A stretch of 64,000 nt of DNA, from the IMG/VR virus record IMGVR_UViG_3300044632_001003, positions 62,001 through 126,000 of that record; one strand, written 5' to 3'. Shown here one piece after another: positions 49,988 to 60,047 of the stretch; the first letter of the stretch is position 1; each line of letters opens with the position of its first letter. The notes below the pieces were generated by a model. The model saw only the letters and a list, made by a program, of their open reading frames with translations. It was not told the origin of the DNA and ran no database searches. The stretch is from a virus. Both the position numbers and the translations under genes were made by a program.

Positions 49988-52900
49988 TTATCTTAACGCT
50001 AGAATGAGTGGGGTAACTTCTGCTTGAATTGCTCTACTAAAATCTCGACCTCTAATTGTTGATGTTGTTTGGTCAATTGTGATTCCTTCACCAATTTTAA
50101 AGTTTCCTGCCTGGTCAGTACTCGTAAATGGTATTCTTGCACCATTAATAGCTACGATTTCATTCTCAGGTATTGGAATTCCACCTTGGAATGGGTTCGC
50201 TCTATTTATGTTAACACCTGTACCAATATATTCAAATGAGTGAGTACTTGTTAAAATTCTGCTAATTCTAAAAGTTTCAATTGAAGTGCCAGCACCAATA
50301 CTGTAGGGAACAAACTGACTCAAAGTAATTGTTGTAATCCCACTAACTGGTATTGGTTCTGTTGCTTCGGCAACATCATAGAAAATTGGTTCACTAATTG
50401 CAGTTGCAATTGCTCCTCCTCCACCACCAATTGTAATTACAATTTCTTGATTTGGTAGATAATTTCTACCACTGTTTGTAACATCAATTGAAGTTATTGT
50501 ACCTGCAGCACTTACGTTTGCACTACCTTCAGCAGTAATTCCTTCTGGACCAAGAGGCGAAGAAATCGTAATAGCTGGTGGAGAAGCTGGAGTGTATCCA
50601 CTTCCTCCATTGAGAATACCAATTCGAGAAAGTGTTCTTAATGGCGCAGTAATAATTCCAGTTGCAGGGGTATCGTTATAATCATCAAGATTAATCTTGA
50701 AGAAAATTGCTTGTCCATTATATGGTCTTCTAGTATTTCCTAAGGTATCAGCAATACCAGCGACTACAAATTGGTCAGTATCTCCACCAATTGTTGATAC
50801 TGTTGTAACTCCAACGAAATCTAATGAACCGACACCATCCGCATAAAGTCCGTATATACCAAATGATGAGTTAGAGTTTGTAAGGTCACATGCACCGCCA
50901 CTTGCTGCATAAATTGCAATCTTACAGTTAATTGTAAAGATGGAAACCAACTGTGCATATCCATTATTAGTGATTGAAACTCCAATACCATTTTCATTAT
51001 ATTGCGTAAAGGAGTCACAAACCATACACTTGAGGTCTTGTCCTGGATTATTGACTCCAGTAAATGCTGCACCAACATGCTTCCCATCAATCTTCATGCC
51101 AATACTATCGGTCATGAAGTTAGTGCAGTTACGGATATATGGGGACCTCCATCTTCCGCTTGGACCTTCGTTACATGGTCCTGGATCTAAGAATCCAGAC
51201 CTTGCACTTGCAATACCTGCTGGTGGTGGGAATGCTACAGCAGCACCTCTAATTGTCAATGGAGCATTATCATCAAAAGGATCTGGAGCATAAGCAAAGT
51301 TGATGTTCTCAATTAAACATCCTCTTCTTACATAGAAAACATCATCATCATGTTGTGGATAGATGGTAACAAGACGTAAATCCTGCCCACTAACACTTAC
51401 ATCTGTTCTAAGACCAATAGGATTGTTCTCAGCATAAACTCCAGAACGAATATAAATTGTATCTCCTGGGTTTGCTACTGCTGCTGCAGCACCAATGGTT
51501 AGTTTGGCATCACCCTCGGTTCTTCCGCTATTTTCATCATTACCATACTTCGAAACATATACAATATTCTTCGAATCTGCACCTCTAGGAGCCCAAAAGA
51601 CTCTACCATTTGGATAAGTAACTTTTGGAGAAGCAGCAGGACCAACACCAATAATTGTTGTAACGATTCCAGCACAAACATTAATTGCAGAAACAACGTT
51701 TGCACACCCATCAGGATCACTATTACTACCTCTTTGAGAATCTGGTAGAAGAGAGAAGTCCCTGATTTGTGGAAAAGGTATTGTATAAGAAAGGGTTCTT
51801 GTTGCTGGTAGTTGAGTATTTCCAATACCAGTTGTAACTATTCCAATAAATGATGTAATAGCAGATGCCTGACTTGCACAAGTTGGTGATATTGGATCTG
51901 GTAATACGGAACCATCAATATACTGAGTAAATGTATTTCTTATGCCAGATATTTTGGTAACAACTTGATTTCTCATTACCTGAATAGCAACATCTCTTGC
52001 TTGTTGATAAGCATAGATTGATTGCTCTTGCTCACCTGCTAATAATCCTGCATTATCAATATAGTATTTGGTTGCGTCATAAACTCTTTCATTACCACCA
52101 TATGACAAGTTATATGCAATAGCATCTAAAATTAACTTGATATCATCAATGCAACTTTGATTACTATTTGGTATGCTAAACAGAGGATAATTATTTAAAA
52201 CTCTATCAACTGCTTCTGCCGCAATAAAATCTTTGTTTAAGAAAATCAAACGAGAAGCATCGGCATATGTTCCATTGATGGGCTCCATCTGATAAGATAG
52301 AGGATACAAGGAATTATTAATGACATATCTAGAAATTTCCGCTGCTTTTTGAATTGCAGTAATAGATGCTTCTTTAATTGAATATCCATTCACATCAGTC
52401 CCAGTGATATGAATTAATGTATTGCCATTATAATATGATAATCCAGCACCAACCGATCTAGAATTACCACCTCTAGTAATGTCAAAACAAATGGACCTTA
52501 GAATATCTTTGATGTCATCTCGACAAGAACTATAATTAGAAGTTGATAGTGAAAATGGGGGGTCTTTGTATGAAGTGCTTGTTATGAATCCAACTGCTTC
52601 TCCAGCAAGATACTCTAGATTCAAGCGAATCATATTCGCAGCATCAAAGAATCTAGCAGGAATAACTTGCCCTGTAGTTCCAACACCAACTTGTGTTAAT
52701 ACACTTCTGAAGACTCTGTATTCATCAGTTGTATTTTCAGATGTGAATCCTACTTGATTATTTGCATCATATATTGCACCTTGATTGAAGTATATGTCTT
52801 TTCTAAAAAGATCGACATCGCGTGATGGATCTGCAGTTCCTATACCAATTGAACCGATTCCAGTTGTTGTAAATACTGTTCCACCAGCACCAACACCTAA

Positions 52901-54211
52901 CGTTGTCTGTAAAGTTGTTGCATCATCTACATTTAGTGTTGAATCAAACTGAACTGCATCAACAACATCTAAAGTAGATTGCAGATCTGTTGCACCTGTT
53001 ACATCTAATGTGTCTAATAAATTAGTTGCACCAGTTACTTCTAAGGTATCAAACAATTCAACAGACTGAAGCACGTCCAATGTGCTGAGTAAAGTTGCTG
53101 CTGCACCAACTTGTAAAGTTCCAAATAAAGTTGTACCAGCACCAACAAATAAGAATTTTTGTATGGATACTCCAGCTCCAACAAAAACATTATTTTGGAA
53201 CGTCGAGACTCCAATAACTCTAAAACTACCTGCCATCGTGGCAGCAGCACCAACGTATAATTGATTATCAATTTCTAAGTTTTCTTCTACAAGAACATTT
53301 TTTTCAAAAGTTACATCATCTTTAAATGTAACAATTTGTTCAAATGTTGCTACTCCAACTACACTTAATGGACTTAAGATAGTAGATCCAGAACCTATAA
53401 CATCAAATCCATCATAAAATACACTTCTTTCAAAGAAAGTAGAAACTCCAGATACAGTTAATCTACCATTTAATTTAGTATCACCAGTTACTTCTAATTG
53501 ATTTTGTGGGTTGGTAAGACCTATGCCAACATATGCTGAAGTATTAAGTCCAGCAGGTCTCTTTTCCCAAAAATCTTTAATAACAATATCAGCAATATTG
53601 GGGTTATCTACATTAACTTTACCCTCTACCAATTCAAAAAGACTTCCACCAGAATTAGTGATAAAGTTTAATCCACGGAATGATGATGGTCCAACTAGAA
53701 CGCCTTCATTATAAACAAAGATACCTTCAGTAAAAGATGGTTCAAATTCTACCCATTTAATTCCTTCAGCATCTTTTGATAAGAATCCACCAATAACACC
53801 AGGACTATTAGAAGCATCATAAAGATTTCCATCAATTCTAGCATTACCAATAATATCTAGATTTTGAGTTGGGGCTGTTGTGCCTATTCCAACCCAACCA
53901 GCATAGGGTCCATAAGTTACAACATTAAAAACATTATCTCCTGGATTATTTCCAATATAAAATTCTTCAGTAACTGTTAGAATTCCAACTTGAAGTTGTT
54001 CTAGTTCTTGTTGAATATCAACAGGACCAGCAAAAGTTGTTATGCCAGAGAAAAATGCATTTCCAGTAATTGAAATGTCACCGAAAGTTTCTGTTGCTCC
54101 TGCTTCAAAATCATAATAAATTTTGCCATAGACGTATAAGTCCTTATACATCTTGACATCTTCATTAAAGATAGATGGTTTTCCAATAATTGAAAAATCT
54201 TCTCCTTCCAT
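49988..54211 (-). CDS. Giant baseplate-associated structural protein, 1407 residues
   Basis: N-terminus MEGEDFSIIGKPSIFNEDVKMYKDLYVYGKIYYDF..., then VGIGTTAPTQNLDIIGNAR-type repeats and an Asp/Thr-rich repeat series (LDVTGATNLLDTLDVTGATDL) around 385-430. About residue 880-1080 is a pectate-lyase-like beta-helix: VSKYGNDENSGRTEG, PGDTIYIRSGVYAENNPIG, and FGIYGLYADG. This fits the long fibre or baseplate structural proteins that follow gene 5 in cyanomyoviruses. Exact T4 counterpart not assigned (gp10-like position). Confidence 0.75.
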   Translation of the reverse strand: MEGEDFSIIGKPSIFNEDVKMYKDLYVYGKIYYDFEAGATETFGDISITGNAFFSGITTFAGPVDIQQELEQLQVGILTVTEEFYIGNNPGDNVFNVVTYGPYAGWVGIGTTAPTQNLDIIGNARIDGNLYDASNSPGVIGGFLSKDAEGIKWVEFEPSFTEGIFVYNEGVLVGPSSFRGLNFITNSGGSLFELVEGKVNVDNPNIADIVIKDFWEKRPAGLNTSAYVGIGLTNPQNQLEVTGDTKLNGRLTVSGVSTFFERSVFYDGFDVIGSGSTILSPLSVVGVATFEQIVTFKDDVTFEKNVLVEENLEIDNQLYVGAAATMAGSFRVIGVSTFQNNVFVGAGVSIQKFLFVGAGTTLFGTLQVGAAATLLSTLDVLQSVELFDTLEVTGATNLLDTLDVTGATDLQSTLDVVDAVQFDSTLNVDDATTLQTTLGVGAGGTVFTTTGIGSIGIGTADPSRDVDLFRKDIYFNQGAIYDANNQVGFTSENTTDEYRVFRSVLTQVGVGTTGQVIPARFFDAANMIRLNLEYLAGEAVGFITSTSYKDPPFSLSTSNYSSCRDDIKDILRSICFDITRGGNSRSVGAGLSYYNGNTLIHITGTDVNGYSIKEASITAIQKAAEISRYVINNSLYPLSYQMEPINGTYADASRLIFLNKDFIAAEAVDRVLNNYPLFSIPNSNQSCIDDIKLILDAIAYNLSYGGNERVYDATKYYIDNAGLLAGEQEQSIYAYQQARDVAIQVMRNQVVTKISGIRNTFTQYIDGSVLPDPISPTCASQASAITSFIGIVTTGIGNTQLPATRTLSYTIPFPQIRDFSLLPDSQRGSNSDPDGCANVVSAINVCAGIVTTIIGVGPAASPKVTYPNGRVFWAPRGADSKNIVYVSKYGNDENSGRTEGDAKLTIGAAAAVANPGDTIYIRSGVYAENNPIGLRTDVSVSGQDLRLVTIYPQHDDDVFYVRRGCLIENINFAYAPDPFDDNAPLTIRGAAVAFPPPAGIASARSGFLDPGPCNEGPSGRWRSPYIRNCTNFMTDSIGMKIDGKHVGAAFTGVNNPGQDLKCMVCDSFTQYNENGIGVSITNNGYAQLVSIFTINCKIAIYAASGGACDLTNSNSSFGIYGLYADGVGSLDFVGVTTVSTIGGDTDQFVVAGIADTLGNTRRPYNGQAIFFKINLDDYNDTPATGIITAPLRTLSRIGILNGGSGYTPASPPAITISSPLGPEGITAEGSANVSAAGTITSIDVTNSGRNYLPNQEIVITIGGGGGAIATAISEPIFYDVAEATEPIPVSGITTITLSQFVPYSIGAGTSIETFRISRILTSTHSFEYIGTGVNINRANPFQGGIPIPENEIVAINGARIPFTSTDQAGNFKIGEGITIDQTTSTIRGRDFSRAIQAEVTPLILALR

Positions 54212-54221
54212 CTACTTTACC

Positions 54222-54818
54222 TCAATTTCCATTGAAAGAGTCTTTTGCAGCATTAAAAAGAAATACTGCTGCCCCACCAAGAATTCCTGCTAAAACATCT
54301 GCCCCAACGAAACTACCAGCGAAGACTTGATTACAAAAATCAATTTTCAATCCTTCAGCAAGATTTCCCTGTTTTGCATTCAGATTAACTTCATTACCAT
54401 CAAGCAGTGTTTGACCACCAACTGATTTTAGTGTTAGGTTTCTTCCCGCTTTAATGTCAATATCTTCGGTTGCTTCAAGAGTTATATTTGTTGCTTTAAT
54501 TCTTACCGCACCATTTCCATCTGCTTGAATTACAACTTCACCAGTTTTAGATGCAATTAAAACGTCTTGACCTTTAGAACTTTCATTACCATCTCCACCA
54601 ACTATTTCAATCGTTCTATCATTATAAATTGAAAACGTGCCATCCTGTGCAAGGGAAATAGAAGACTTATCTTTATTATCTGTTGTAGAGTAAATTAGAT
54701 AACTTAAATTTCCCTTATTTCCCATTCTAGGATTGTTTGCGTCAATCCTAAACTTTGGTCCAAGACTAATGTGTCTTCTTGCTTCCCAGTTACACTTTTG
54801 GGCGGGTCTTTCTGCCAT
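54222..54818 (-). CDS. Beta-helical spike protein (gp5 C-terminal-like)
   Basis: 198 residues. Residues 75-150 are regularly spaced beta strands (IEIVGGDGNES, GEVVIQADGNGAVRIKATNITLEATEDIDIKAGRNLTLKSVGG), the triple-stranded beta-helix of VgrG/gp5 needles. It lies next to the gp5-like hub gene. In T4 the needle is the C-terminus of gp5, so a separate gene means the puncturing device is assembled from two chains here. Confidence 0.75.
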   Translation of the reverse strand: MAERPAQKCNWEARRHISLGPKFRIDANNPRMGNKGNLSYLIYSTTDNKDKSSISLAQDGTFSIYNDRTIEIVGGDGNESSKGQDVLIASKTGEVVIQADGNGAVRIKATNITLEATEDIDIKAGRNLTLKSVGGQTLLDGNEVNLNAKQGNLAEGLKIDFCNQVFAGSFVGADVLAGILGGAAVFLFNAAKDSFNGN

Positions 54819-54819
54819 G

Positions 54820-56799
54820 TTATTTCGTAATACAATCTATTTGCTGTTTAACTTCATCTTGATATTCAGGAATGCCCAGGATTGGTCGTATTAATGCTCC
54901 CGATCCTGTATCACTAATAACTCTTATAATTGGTAAGTCGGTAGTTATATTGGTATTTATCGGAGTAGCCTGAACAATTCCTCCCTTATCAATTACTAGA
55001 TCATATTCTGTGCCGAAATTATCAGTTGCTATATCACCAACTCGATATCCAGTTCCAGGATTATCAATAACTGTATTAGTTACTGCATAATTTGCAATAT
55101 CACCAACAGGATAATTTTCACCCTCAGATACAAGATAAATGGCACTCACTTCTCCAGCATCATTAATTAATGCTCTAGCAACTGCACCATATCCCTGATT
55201 ACAATTATCTTGAATGGTAACAAATGGTGGGAATTGATATCCCGATCCAGGATTAGTGATTTGCACTCCAATGCAACTTCCAGTTGCTTCTGCGCCAAGT
55301 CCAACAATTGTTCCCATAAGTGGCGTAGCTGCTGCGCCAGTCCCACCACCACCAAAAATATTGATAGTAGGAGCACCACAAACTAATGGCGGTCCAGTAT
55401 AACAACCACCCAAAGCACTCAATGGATTACTTACAGCGTCAATAACTTGACCTGTAGTTGATTTAAAGATATCATAAGCATCTGTGAAACTACCTGTCAT
55501 ATCTTGCAAGGTAGAATTGGCAGTGTTCATAATATTAGAAATCTGAGTAAATGGATCTGCCCCAGACATCATTGGACCACCACCAATCACATATGTTGTT
55601 GCAAGATTTGTACATTTGTCTTTATTTTGATTACATCCAAAAATAGAACCAATACCTTTAATTGCATCAATTGAACTTCGAATTAAATTGGCAATATTAA
55701 GACCTGCAGTTAAAATCTTAGCAACTCCACCAATGGCAGCACTTAGTGCATCAGCAATGCCATCAACAATATTATTCAAAAGTGCTCCAACAAATTGATT
55801 AGCAGCACAAGAAACAAAGTTTTTAATATTATCTACTGCAGAATTAACCATCTGCTCAATAACACCCTTCAATCCTTCAATTACTTTTCCAACAACACAC
55901 CCTAGTGCTTTTTGGAATGCTTTCACTGGTTTTACCATTGCAGTCTGAGCTGCAACCCCACCCAAGTGAGCTGCTACGGGGTTGCCAGTTATCGCTAAAA
56001 TTTTTCCAAATACATCTTTATATAAAAAGTCTAAACCAGCCTTCATCAATTTGACCATCTCATCACCCAACCATTTGACCGCATTGCCAATCATTTCGTT
56101 GCAGTCTTTTAGAATTCCATTAATTGCCTCTTTGATTTTTGCTTTTTTCTTCTGTATATTATTCTGTAACTTTCTAATCTTTTTAAGTAGGTTTTCAATT
56201 CTGGCAGTTATTTTATCCACTGTAGTATTCTTACAGGGATTTGCCATAACAATTTTGTCACCAATAACAGAACTTACTGAAACATCTCCAGTTGAAGAAG
56301 ATGTATCATCTGTTCTAGCAACAGGAGAAACTTGAGATTTAGGATTGCCAGATTCATTTGATTCATTCGGAACAAGAGTTCCATCTGGTTTAGGAATATT
56401 CTCAGTATATCCCGTGAATGGTTGAAATGGTCCTTTATAATCTTTGCTTACTACGTCCGATGTTTTACCAAATGTTGCTAATATGACGGGGATTTGTGCA
56501 TTATCACCATCCATAAAGAACCCGAAAACCACATCACTAGGTTGAAGTGCAACATCTGTAGATTGATTTGCTGCGCCACTTCCAGACGTGGTTGGTATCA
56601 GAACTTGAGCCCATGGAAGGTCTTCATTTTTTAATTCAGATTCATAGAATGGATGATACCCCATAATACGAACACGGTATCTATTACCCCAACCTTCAGC
56701 ACCTTGTCTATGATAAGGAGCAGGGGGAATCTGACCAATCCACCAACGGAATCCGTCTCTACCTAGAAAATTACTTTTAAGTAATGATTCATCTATCAT
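54820..56799 (-). CDS. gp5: Baseplate hub protein gp5-like, without a lysozyme domain
   Basis: 659 residues. The N-terminal OB-fold is clear: GRDGFRWWIGQIPPAPYHRQ and RYRVRIMGYHPFYESELKNEDLPWAQVLIP (16-80), then SDVVFGFFMDGDNAQIPVILATFG, which is the gp5/VgrG barrel that sits on gp27. Where T4 gp5 has a lysozyme, this protein has helical low-complexity (CNEMIGNAVKWLG) and then glycine-rich repeats GYGAVARALINDAG. No lysozyme active site is seen. Overlaps gp27 by 4 bases. Confidence 0.8.
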   Translation of the reverse strand: MIDESLLKSNFLGRDGFRWWIGQIPPAPYHRQGAEGWGNRYRVRIMGYHPFYESELKNEDLPWAQVLIPTTSGSGAANQSTDVALQPSDVVFGFFMDGDNAQIPVILATFGKTSDVVSKDYKGPFQPFTGYTENIPKPDGTLVPNESNESGNPKSQVSPVARTDDTSSSTGDVSVSSVIGDKIVMANPCKNTTVDKITARIENLLKKIRKLQNNIQKKKAKIKEAINGILKDCNEMIGNAVKWLGDEMVKLMKAGLDFLYKDVFGKILAITGNPVAAHLGGVAAQTAMVKPVKAFQKALGCVVGKVIEGLKGVIEQMVNSAVDNIKNFVSCAANQFVGALLNNIVDGIADALSAAIGGVAKILTAGLNIANLIRSSIDAIKGIGSIFGCNQNKDKCTNLATTYVIGGGPMMSGADPFTQISNIMNTANSTLQDMTGSFTDAYDIFKSTTGQVIDAVSNPLSALGGCYTGPPLVCGAPTINIFGGGGTGAAATPLMGTIVGLGAEATGSCIGVQITNPGSGYQFPPFVTIQDNCNQGYGAVARALINDAGEVSAIYLVSEGENYPVGDIANYAVTNTVIDNPGTGYRVGDIATDNFGTEYDLVIDKGGIVQATPINTNITTDLPIIRVISDTGSGALIRPILGIPEYQDEVKQQIDCITK

Positions 56800-58166
56800 G
56801 ACTTATTAGCCTCTGGATTTATACCAAATGTATCTCTAACTAATTTCATAGAAGTATAAGATGATTCTGTATCAAAGTGATGACACAGTTCTTTAATCAT
56901 ATATAGACCGCTTGTTTCCTCGTCCAATTCGTTTCCATCTTGAGAAGATATCTTTGGAAAATTGCATTTAATGACATCCCCTGCACTTAGATTTGTATTC
57001 AGAGGAACAACCATACTTAAAGTTTGAGTGAAAAGTATATTATACCTCATAATAGACTGAGATTGATACTTTTCTGGACTTGCATTCACTTCTTTAGATG
57101 GTTCTTTATTCAGAGTACCAACATCAAGACACATTGTGAAGATTCTAGTTGGAGTTTCACCAAGATCTTTTGAACTACCAGAAGTTATTTTAGGAAGTTT
57201 TATTTTTTCGCCAAGATTACTTGTCTTATTAACATAGTCATTTAACTTAAATAATCCCTTTTGGGGATTTGTAAATTCAAACGTTAATGGATTAAAAAAT
57301 ATTCTGTAACTTGAATATGTGCCTAACTTAAGTTTCTCAATTAAGTTTTGATTCTTCTCTGTAGTATATTTCAAGATTTTAAAGTCGTTCTTTACAGCGT
57401 CACCCTTTTCATCATATGTTTCAATGCTTTGACTATAAAGATAAACTGCTTTTGGTTTTTGTTTAATCAAATTATCAATTGACCTGAAATTAAAACCATC
57501 CTTGGTTTGATAGAATACAAATCCAGCGGTAGCATCACCTGAAGTAGCAGGAACACCTTTTGATGCTAGCCAGATTAAGACAGTAAATGGCTTACGCATA
57601 TTACCAATAAATCCATACTTATTTGTTGTCCTCTCTATTGAATCATTAGTAAATTTGTCAGTCTTAAGGATATTTTTAAGAATTTGTTTTACAGAAGTAT
57701 CAATACTATTGTCTGGGGCAAACTTTTTTCCTACTCTTACTGTTTCATTTGTGATTGCTTCTCTTGAAGTAAGATGTAAAGTAAAAGCTTCTCTTTGAGA
57801 TTCTGCAATCACATCAGTAATACTTGAGACATACAAGTAATCTTTTGATGACTTGGAAAAATCAATGGCAATATTAGACTCGGTGTTAGGAGAAATTTTC
57901 AATCTAAGTCTCTCCCCACCCCTAAGAGGAAGACCATTATAAACAGACTGGGGATTCTTATCTGTGCTCCCATCAGGGTTAGCAGAAGGTATGCTATCAC
58001 CAGTATTAATCATCTTCAAAGTCGCAGTGATTGTTGGCGAAAAGATATCTTCATAATAGTCAAAAGAAACTATTGAAGGCGTGATATCAACTGTTCTTTG
58101 CTGATCATTTGATTCTAGAATTGCTTCTTCAAACTTGGATGGGGATTGTGCTACTACTTGTGCCAT
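56796..58166 (-). CDS. gp27: Baseplate hub protein gp27
   Basis: 456 residues. SFDYYEDIFSPTITATLKMINTGDSIP and the beta-barrel pairs that follow (RLRLKISPNTESNIAIDF, YLYVSSITDVIAESQREAFTLHLTS) match gp27 hub proteins, which make a trimeric torus carrying the gp5 spike and continuing the tail tube. Longer than T4 gp27 (391 residues). Abuts the transglycosylase-domain protein gene. Confidence 0.75.
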   Translation of the reverse strand: MAQVVAQSPSKFEEAILESNDQQRTVDITPSIVSFDYYEDIFSPTITATLKMINTGDSIPSANPDGSTDKNPQSVYNGLPLRGGERLRLKISPNTESNIAIDFSKSSKDYLYVSSITDVIAESQREAFTLHLTSREAITNETVRVGKKFAPDNSIDTSVKQILKNILKTDKFTNDSIERTTNKYGFIGNMRKPFTVLIWLASKGVPATSGDATAGFVFYQTKDGFNFRSIDNLIKQKPKAVYLYSQSIETYDEKGDAVKNDFKILKYTTEKNQNLIEKLKLGTYSSYRIFFNPLTFEFTNPQKGLFKLNDYVNKTSNLGEKIKLPKITSGSSKDLGETPTRIFTMCLDVGTLNKEPSKEVNASPEKYQSQSIMRYNILFTQTLSMVVPLNTNLSAGDVIKCNFPKISSQDGNELDEETSGLYMIKELCHHFDTESSYTSMKLVRDTFGINPEANKS

Positions 58167-60046
58167 TATAGATACGCTAAATCAGTTAAGAACTTTTGTT
58201 TGATAAAATTATTTAACACACTTGATGGTGGGCTTTGTGTGGTTTGTGATTCTTGTTCAAGAGAACGAGATCCAAACGATGCAGCGGCAGAATTCAATAA
58301 TTGTGCTAATCCACTCAAATCCATTTGTGGTCGTGTATCAACCACGCTTACAACATCTGGAGACATACTTGGTGTAATTCCAGATGCAACATCCATTGAT
58401 GGAACACCAGATACAGAACTTGCTGTTGAACCTGCTGCACCATGAGAAACAGTAACTCCCCCCGTTCCAATAATTTCTGCTTCTCTACCATATCCACCAC
58501 GATAATACACTGCACCAACTGCAAAAGGAAACTTAGTTGCCGATCCTACTTGAGATGGGAATGTTTGTTTTACTTTAGAATTGATTTCTTGCATATCAAC
58601 AGCGGCACTACTTCTTCCACCATGGGCTCTCTGCTCTGCAGCAATTAATCTTCTGATATTATCATCACTACCAGATGCATATTGTTTTATATTTCCATAA
58701 AATACAGTTGAACCTCTTGCAAGCATTGCTTTTGTTGCATGGAAAGCAACTTCACGAATACTTGCAAGTTGCTCTGCCGTTGGATTTGCTCCTTTATAAT
58801 CTAAGTGGAAGTGAGTCGCATAACTAGCCTCCCCTCTACCAGATCCACCCTGAATAAATCCCCCTGGTCCAACTTGTGGTATTAAACTCATTGTTCCAGT
58901 TGATACTGCAGGTGCTTGTTGTAGATTTGCAGATTGCTGCCCAGATGCATATGCTGCTGGAGATACATTTGCTGCTTTTTGTGCTTCTGGTAAAAATGAC
59001 CTATATTTTCCAGACTTATAAACACTCCAAGGATTAAAATTAGAACCACCAGACAGAATGAATGCTGCCCTTGCATTAGTTAGAGGGTCTTTTAATTGCT
59101 CATAGGATGTTATTCCAAATTTTTTCAATCTTTCTGGGCCAAGGGACCCAATCATATTAATTTGCCATAAACCATAAGATAAGTCACGAGTCCTTGGATT
59201 GTCATTTACTACACCAGATCTTCCACCAGACTCTGCTTTTGCAACTGCTGCTGCAGTAACTGCATTTTGTTGACTAAATCCAGCTTGTTTTGCAACAGCA
59301 ACTAATTGTTCAGTGGATAATGTTTCTCCAGCTCCTGGAAATTGAGATTCGCGTTCTGAGAATTGAGATTCTCCCTGAGTGCCCAATGGTGGTGCATTTT
59401 GACCACTTGCAATCCCTTCATTGAGAGATGTTGTCATCAATCTCAATGCGTCATCGATTGATGATGACATATCAGATAGATTTTGATTGAGTTGTCCAAA
59501 TGTATCTTTTACTCTATTCGATGTGTCAAAGAAATCAAATGACATAATGTTTTGGGCAACGGCACCAAGAAGATTGAACATATTACCAACAAATCCAATT
59601 GCACCCATAAAAAACTGTTTAATAATTGCCACTCCCTTATAAATTCTGGCAACAAATTCTTTTGCCATTCCAATCCAAGTTGGTAAGTTTCTTAGTAACC
59701 ATCCCACTCCCAAATATGCAATCGCAGATAAAATCCTTCCCAAAAATCCTTTACCACTGTTGAGGATAGATTTCTCAGTAGCAAATCCTGGAGAAAGGAT
59801 AGAACCTAGACTTGATGCTTCAAGTTGATCTTCTGCTTCTTTCTTTCTTAAATTATCCTGTCTTTTTTGAAAGAGACCTTTACTTCTGAATACTGCTTCA
59901 CTTTTTATCTTAGTTCTATTTAAAATAACTCTTTTAGTATCACTAATTACTGTTCTTGTATTAGAAAGACTTCTTCTCATGTTTATAAACGTGGAAGAAA
60001 TCTTATTGATTGAACTAGTTCCAGCAGATAAACTTAAAACTGCCAT
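58166..60046 (-). CDS. Tail hub/tape-measure-type protein with lytic transglycosylase domain
   Basis: 626 residues. The N-terminal 200 residues are helical with a membrane-like segment (ILSAIAYLGVGWLLRNLPTWIG), as in tape-measure proteins. Residues 243-360 form a soluble lytic transglycosylase fold: AAVAKAESGG with Glu272 as candidate catalytic acid, then LSYGLWQIN (289-297) and AAFILSGGSNFNPW. That is the cell-wall-cutting domain that gp5 lacks here. A C-terminal segment THFHLDYKG then follows. Placed where T4 has gp28/gp29. Confidence 0.75.
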   Translation of the reverse strand: MAVLSLSAGTSSINKISSTFINMRRSLSNTRTVISDTKRVILNRTKIKSEAVFRSKGLFQKRQDNLRKKEAEDQLEASSLGSILSPGFATEKSILNSGKGFLGRILSAIAYLGVGWLLRNLPTWIGMAKEFVARIYKGVAIIKQFFMGAIGFVGNMFNLLGAVAQNIMSFDFFDTSNRVKDTFGQLNQNLSDMSSSIDDALRLMTTSLNEGIASGQNAPPLGTQGESQFSERESQFPGAGETLSTEQLVAVAKQAGFSQQNAVTAAAVAKAESGGRSGVVNDNPRTRDLSYGLWQINMIGSLGPERLKKFGITSYEQLKDPLTNARAAFILSGGSNFNPWSVYKSGKYRSFLPEAQKAANVSPAAYASGQQSANLQQAPAVSTGTMSLIPQVGPGGFIQGGSGRGEASYATHFHLDYKGANPTAEQLASIREVAFHATKAMLARGSTVFYGNIKQYASGSDDNIRRLIAAEQRAHGGRSSAAVDMQEINSKVKQTFPSQVGSATKFPFAVGAVYYRGGYGREAEIIGTGGVTVSHGAAGSTASSVSGVPSMDVASGITPSMSPDVVSVVDTRPQMDLSGLAQLLNSAAASFGSRSLEQESQTTQSPPSSVLNNFIKQKFLTDLAYL

Positions 60047-60047
60047 C

